Assembly (NCBI GenBank): GCA_038327685.1
Contig: JBBQLH010000160.1
Location: 1-5,235, forward strand
Direction of reading: 5' to 3'
Length of the DNA: 5,235 nucleotides
Source: DASQFQ01 sp038327685
GTDB taxonomy: Bacteria; Actinomycetota; Thermoleophilia; Solirubrobacterales; Solirubrobacteraceae
Each line of letters opens with the position of its first letter. Positions within the stretch are counted from its first letter, which is position 1. A model generated the notes under the pieces. It was not told the DNA's origin. It saw only the letters and a program-made list of their open reading frames with translations, and ran no database searches. This document shows, one piece after another, positions 4,152 to 5,235 of the stretch. The position numbers and the translations under genes are program-made.

Positions 4152-5210
4152 ATGATCGTGCTTGGGGCGGACATGCATAAGCAGACGCACACGGTCGCGG
4201 TGATCGCGGCGGCGACGGGTGAACTGCGCGACGAGAAGACCGTCCAGGTTGGCGATGACGGGTTTCTCGCGTTGTTGGACTGGGCGCGGTCGCTTGGCGC
4301 GGAGCGGGTTTGGGCGTTGGAGGACTGCCGGCACGTGTCGGGCTCGTTGGAGCGGTTTCTGATCACCAGCGGCGAGCGCGTCGTCCGGGTTGCGACGAAG
4401 CTGATGAGCGACGCGCGCCGCGCCGGCCGCGACCGCGGCAAGTCGGACCGCATCGACGCGCTGGCGATCGCGCGAGCGGCGCTGCGCGAGGGCATCGAGG
4501 CGTTGCCGTCGGCGCAGCTGGCCGGTGTCGAGCTCGAGATCCGGCTGCTGGTCGATCACCGCGAACGGCTGATCCGCAGCCGCGTCGCCCTCAACAACGA
4601 CCTGCTCTGGCACCTGCATGACCTCTGGCCCGAGCTCAAGCTGCCCGGCAGCGCGCTGTTCTCAAAGAAGTGGTCGACGCGGATCGCGCGGCGCCTGGCG
4701 CGCGCGGAACAGACCGCGCGCGTTCGGATCGCCCGCGACGAGCTCAGGCGGCTGCGCGAACTCACCGTCGCCGCCAATGAGCTTGAGGCCGAGATCGCCG
4801 ACCTCGTCGAGCAGGCCGCGCCGCAGCTGCTCGCCGAGCCCGGCTTCGGCCCCTTGACCGCCGGGAAGCTGCTCGGGGAGATCGCCGGCGCCGACCGCTT
4901 TGCCACCGAGGCCAAGCTCGCCCGCGCCGCCGGCGTCGCCCCGATCCCCGTCAGCTCCGGCAAGACCAACCGCCACCGGCTTGACCGCGGCGGCAACCGA
5001 CAGCTCAACACCGCCATCCACCGCATCGCGCTCACCCGCGCCCGCTGCCACCCCGAAACACGGGACTACCTCGCCCGCAAACGCGCCGAAGGCAAGACCG
5101 GCCTCGAAGCCATGCGCTGCCTCAAACGCCACCTCACCCGCCGCATCTGGCACCTCCTCCGCGCGGCCCAACCCGACCAAGGAACACCGCCATCATCATC
5201 AATTTCTTGA
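4152..5210 (+). CDS. IS110-family transposase (bridge-RNA-guided recombinase)
   Basis: This 352-residue protein has the two-domain layout of IS110 recombinases. The N-terminal RuvC-like DEDD domain (about 1-150) shows Asp7 in LGADMHK, Glu57 in ALEDCRH, and Asp99 and Asp102 in SDRIDALAIAR. A helical, probably coiled-coil linker spans about 180-222. The C-terminal Transposase_20-type domain (about 225-335) starts at EPGFGPLTAGKLLGEI and carries the SSGK motif, where Ser269 beside Gly270 is the expected nucleophile, then RGGNRQLN. Known relatives cut and rejoin single strands using both domains, guided by the bridge RNA. The start at 4152 has AGGAGGA 8 bases upstream. A longer in-frame start at 3933 would translate the bridge RNA region and is rejected. 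The stop at 5208-5210 overlaps the TTGACA box at the element's right end. No damage is seen, so it looks functional. Confidence 0.95.
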   Translation: MIVLGADMHKQTHTVAVIAAATGELRDEKTVQVGDDGFLALLDWARSLGAERVWALEDCRHVSGSLERFLITSGERVVRVATKLMSDARRAGRDRGKSDRIDALAIARAALREGIEALPSAQLAGVELEIRLLVDHRERLIRSRVALNNDLLWHLHDLWPELKLPGSALFSKKWSTRIARRLARAEQTARVRIARDELRRLRELTVAANELEAEIADLVEQAAPQLLAEPGFGPLTAGKLLGEIAGADRFATEAKLARAAGVAPIPVSSGKTNRHRLDRGGNRQLNTAIHRIALTRARCHPETRDYLARKRAEGKTGLEAMRCLKRHLTRRIWHLLRAAQPDQGTPPSSSIS

Positions 5211-5212
5211 CA
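5207..5212 (+). promoter_or_regulatory. TTGACA -35 box for a promoter formed on circularisation
   Basis: A perfect TTGACA lies 8 bases from the right end and overlaps the transposase stop codon. When the right end is joined to the left end in the circular form, TGATTC (3918-3923) falls 16 bases downstream as a weak -10, and transcription would begin near 3929, the first base of the bridge RNA 5' hairpin. In the integrated form the two boxes are 1.3 kb apart. Junction promoters are established for other IS110 elements; this one is inference. Confidence 0.55.
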
Positions 5213-5235
5213 TAGGAGCTGCGAAAGGAGCAGCG

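Larger units (their letters stand above)
3910..5220 (+). mobile_element. IS110-family insertion sequence with bridge RNA, about 1.31 kb
   Basis: The ends were placed by matching the element to its own guide RNA. The left end reads GGCT-TGCT (3906-3913) and the right end ATAGGAG-CT (5212-5220). Both ends share GCT (3907-3909 and 5218-5220), so the core dinucleotide is GC or CT. With a CT core the element spans 3910-5220, taking one core copy. There are no terminal inverted repeats and no longer target duplication, as expected for IS110 elements, which move through a circular form with joined ends. The element carries a bridge RNA upstream of an intact transposase, the order typical of the IS110 rather than the IS1111 group. 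It looks complete and could be active. The left flank is the gene-free stretch after the 96-aa gene; only 15 bases of right flank are visible. Confidence 0.85.

Noticed and set aside
3756..4619. Minus-strand open frame of 287 codons across the IS left end
   Set aside because: Mostly antisense of the bridge RNA and transposase. Only its last part, outside the element, is discussed as a possible interrupted gene.
3910..5220. Terminal inverted repeats of the insertion sequence
   Set aside because: None found, as expected for the IS110 group; the similar CTTGA-TAGGAGC in the left region is the donor guide, not an end repeat.
1..5235. CRISPR arrays, tRNA or rRNA genes
   Set aside because: No regularly spaced repeats, cloverleaf or rRNA-like sequence seen on either strand.

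Overview
The window is about 70% GC, with codon use and gene content that suggest a high-GC actinobacterium. The exact group is inference; I lean towards the Thermoleophilia/Solirubrobacterales on general resemblance only. It is a patchwork of one housekeeping gene end, remnants of a mobile or accessory module, a small divergent chromosomal gene pair, and one apparently intact insertion sequence.

Layout. Positions 1-550 (minus strand) hold the N-terminal 183 residues of MoaA, the radical SAM enzyme of molybdenum cofactor synthesis, running off the left edge. A decayed coding remnant may lie just upstream of it (655-773). About 680 bases (774-1458) hold no convincing gene but several GC-rich hairpins. 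From 1459 to about 2219 lies a tightly packed plus-strand set of small unknown genes (100 aa, 77 aa, a 16-codon mini-ORF, and a cut-off fourth gene) linked by ATGA stop/start overlaps. The fourth gene breaks off at a perfect 8+2+8 palindrome (2220-2237). Next is a divergent pair: an alpha/beta hydrolase of the cofactor-free haloperoxidase type (2393-3229, minus) and a 96-aa dimeric alpha/beta-barrel-like protein (3476-3766, plus). They share a 246-base intergenic region with repeated GATGC motifs. Each gene is followed by a strong hairpin.

The right end is an IS110-family insertion sequence, about 3910-5220. Its transposase (352 aa) has all four DEDD residues and the SG serine motif. The 240 bases upstream of it fold, by eye, into a complete bridge RNA: a 5' hairpin, a target-binding loop closed by a 19-bp helix, and a donor-binding loop closed by an 8-bp helix. 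The guides can be read directly. The donor guides match the two ends of this element (ATAGGAGC at the right end, GGCTTGCT at the left end). The right target guide is an exact 9-base complement of the sequence flanking the right end. The two ends share GCT, which places the core dinucleotide (GC or CT). A consensus TTGACA at the right end would form the -35 box of a promoter only when the element circularises and its ends join.

How it works together: the transposase and bridge RNA form a self-contained RNA-guided recombination system, the most interesting content of the window. The class is known (bridge RNAs of IS110 elements such as IS621), but this particular RNA, its guides and its target are read here from sequence alone. 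The small-gene module upstream is of unknown function and seems to have been broken by a separate event.
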